From NCBI RefSeq assembly GCF_016744175.1, contig NZ_JADGEV010000004.1:1-64000 (forward strand): a stretch of DNA of 64,000 nucleotides, in the 5' to 3' direction. The position numbers were made by a program, and so were the translations under genes. Of the stretch, positions 63,629-64,000 are shown in pieces (position 1 is the first letter of the stretch; every line of letters begins with the position of its first letter). The stretch comes from Neptunomonas sp. (lineage in GTDB: Bacteria; Pseudomonadota; Gammaproteobacteria; Pseudomonadales; Balneatricaceae). Under the pieces are notes generated by a model, which worked only from the letters and a program-made list of their open reading frames with translations, was not told where the DNA came from and made no database searches.

Positions 63629-64000
63629 TTATTTAGGTTCCATTCGAATTGAGCCGTCTAAGCGTATGACTTCACCATTTAAATATCCGTTATTAATGAT
63701 ATGAATAGCTAAAGACGCGTACTCGTCGGGTTCGCCAAAACGTTTTGGGCTCTGCACCATTTTAATGAGTGGCTCGCGTACTTCGTCTGTCATGGCTTTC
63801 ATCATTGGTGTATCAAAAATGCCGGGGGCAATGGTCATTACACGGATACCTAGTGGGGCTAGGTCTCTTGCTAGAGGCAATGTCATACCAACAACGCCTG
63901 CTTTACTTGCGCTATATGCAGATTGGCCAACTTGCCCATCAAAAGCAGCCACGGACGCTGTATTGATGATTACTCCGCGCTCTCCATCGGCATTTGGTTC
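63629..64000 (-). CDS. short-chain dehydrogenase, 3-hydroxyacyl-CoA dehydrogenase-like (partial, 5' end outside window)
   Basis: C-terminal 123 aa only. The frame is open to the right edge ([20 protein letters not shown] before the ORF-track Met), with catalytic Ser in [21 protein letters not shown] (Tyr and Lys) and [15 protein letters not shown]. Matches the HSD17B10-like 3-hydroxyacyl-CoA dehydrogenases. Co-directional with the acyl-CoA synthetase. Confidence 0.9.
   Translation of the reverse strand, partial: EPNADGERGVIINTASVAAFDGQVGQSAYSASKAGVVGMTLPLARDLAPLGIRVMTIAPGIFDTPMMKAMTDEVREPLIKMVQSPKRFGEPDEYASLAIHIINNGYLNGEVIRLDGSIRMEPK

Noticed and set aside
1-64000. CRISPR arrays and tRNA genes
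   Set aside because: No regularly spaced direct repeats of suitable length and no cloverleaf with CCA-type ends were noticed by eye; a tRNAscan run would settle the latter.

Overview
The window reads as chromosomal DNA of a marine gammaproteobacterium, most like the Oceanospirillaceae (Neptunomonas, Amphritea or Marinomonas type). This rests on gene content only: a soluble NAD-dependent formate dehydrogenase, B12-dependent MetH and class II ribonucleotide reductase, orphan TRAP-type binding proteins, NhaA, PrpE and low-to-moderate GC. No rRNA, tRNA or CRISPR array was seen.

Region 1 (1-3500) is accessory DNA: a run of integron gene cassettes in the + direction. Each cassette begins with TTRRRY and ends in an attC whose R'' box is the complement of that start (GTTAAGT/ACTTAAC twice, GTTATAA/TTATAAC once). 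A reduced group II intron without a reverse transcriptase lies on the minus strand where the third cassette's attC should be. The fourth cassette carries a T6SS amidase effector and its immunity lipoprotein (Tae4/Tai4-like). The array ends in a transposase remnant, a truncated TnsA start and a Tn7-like transposon terminus near 3471, so the array may have travelled inside a Tn7-like element.

Region 2 (3500-18300) is metabolic: a small secreted basic protein, a sodium:solute symporter with a metallophosphoesterase, a ModE-like regulator divergent from the formate dehydrogenase operon fdsGBA-fdhD-fdsD, a PD-(D/E)XK-like nuclease and convergent metH.

Region 3 (18400-26100) holds a YHS-domain protein, a cytochrome P460, an M48 peptidase and a tight seven-gene minus-strand operon: YHS protein, DoxX-like membrane protein, two ATP-grasp ligases, MFS transporter, DinB-like protein, NRDE protein. 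This operon is my best candidate for an undescribed biosynthesis/export system.

Region 4 (26500-37300): prpE with two operator-like repeats, a 2OG-Fe(II) oxygenase, a RES/Xre toxin-antitoxin pair beside an ahpC pseudogene, thioesterase, GST, a bacterial voltage-gated channel with a Ca-like filter, DUF4197, and a TAXI binding protein convergent with a histidine kinase.

Region 5 (37400-49800): split class II RNR (nrdJa, nrdJb) behind two NrdR boxes 31 bp apart, truncated hemoglobin, LysR/YdhR divergent pair, a DctP-type binding protein next to a GGDEF/EAL protein, a haloacetate dehalogenase homologue, RDD protein and a LivK-like binding protein.

Region 6 (49900-64000): desaturase-like protein, FMN reductase, MsrA, GFA protein, a LysR-controlled azoR/yqjG/pirin operon, methyltransferase, dbpA, nhaA, a lipoprotein-ECF sigma-anti-sigma operon, and an acyl-CoA synthetase with an SDR gene that runs off the window.
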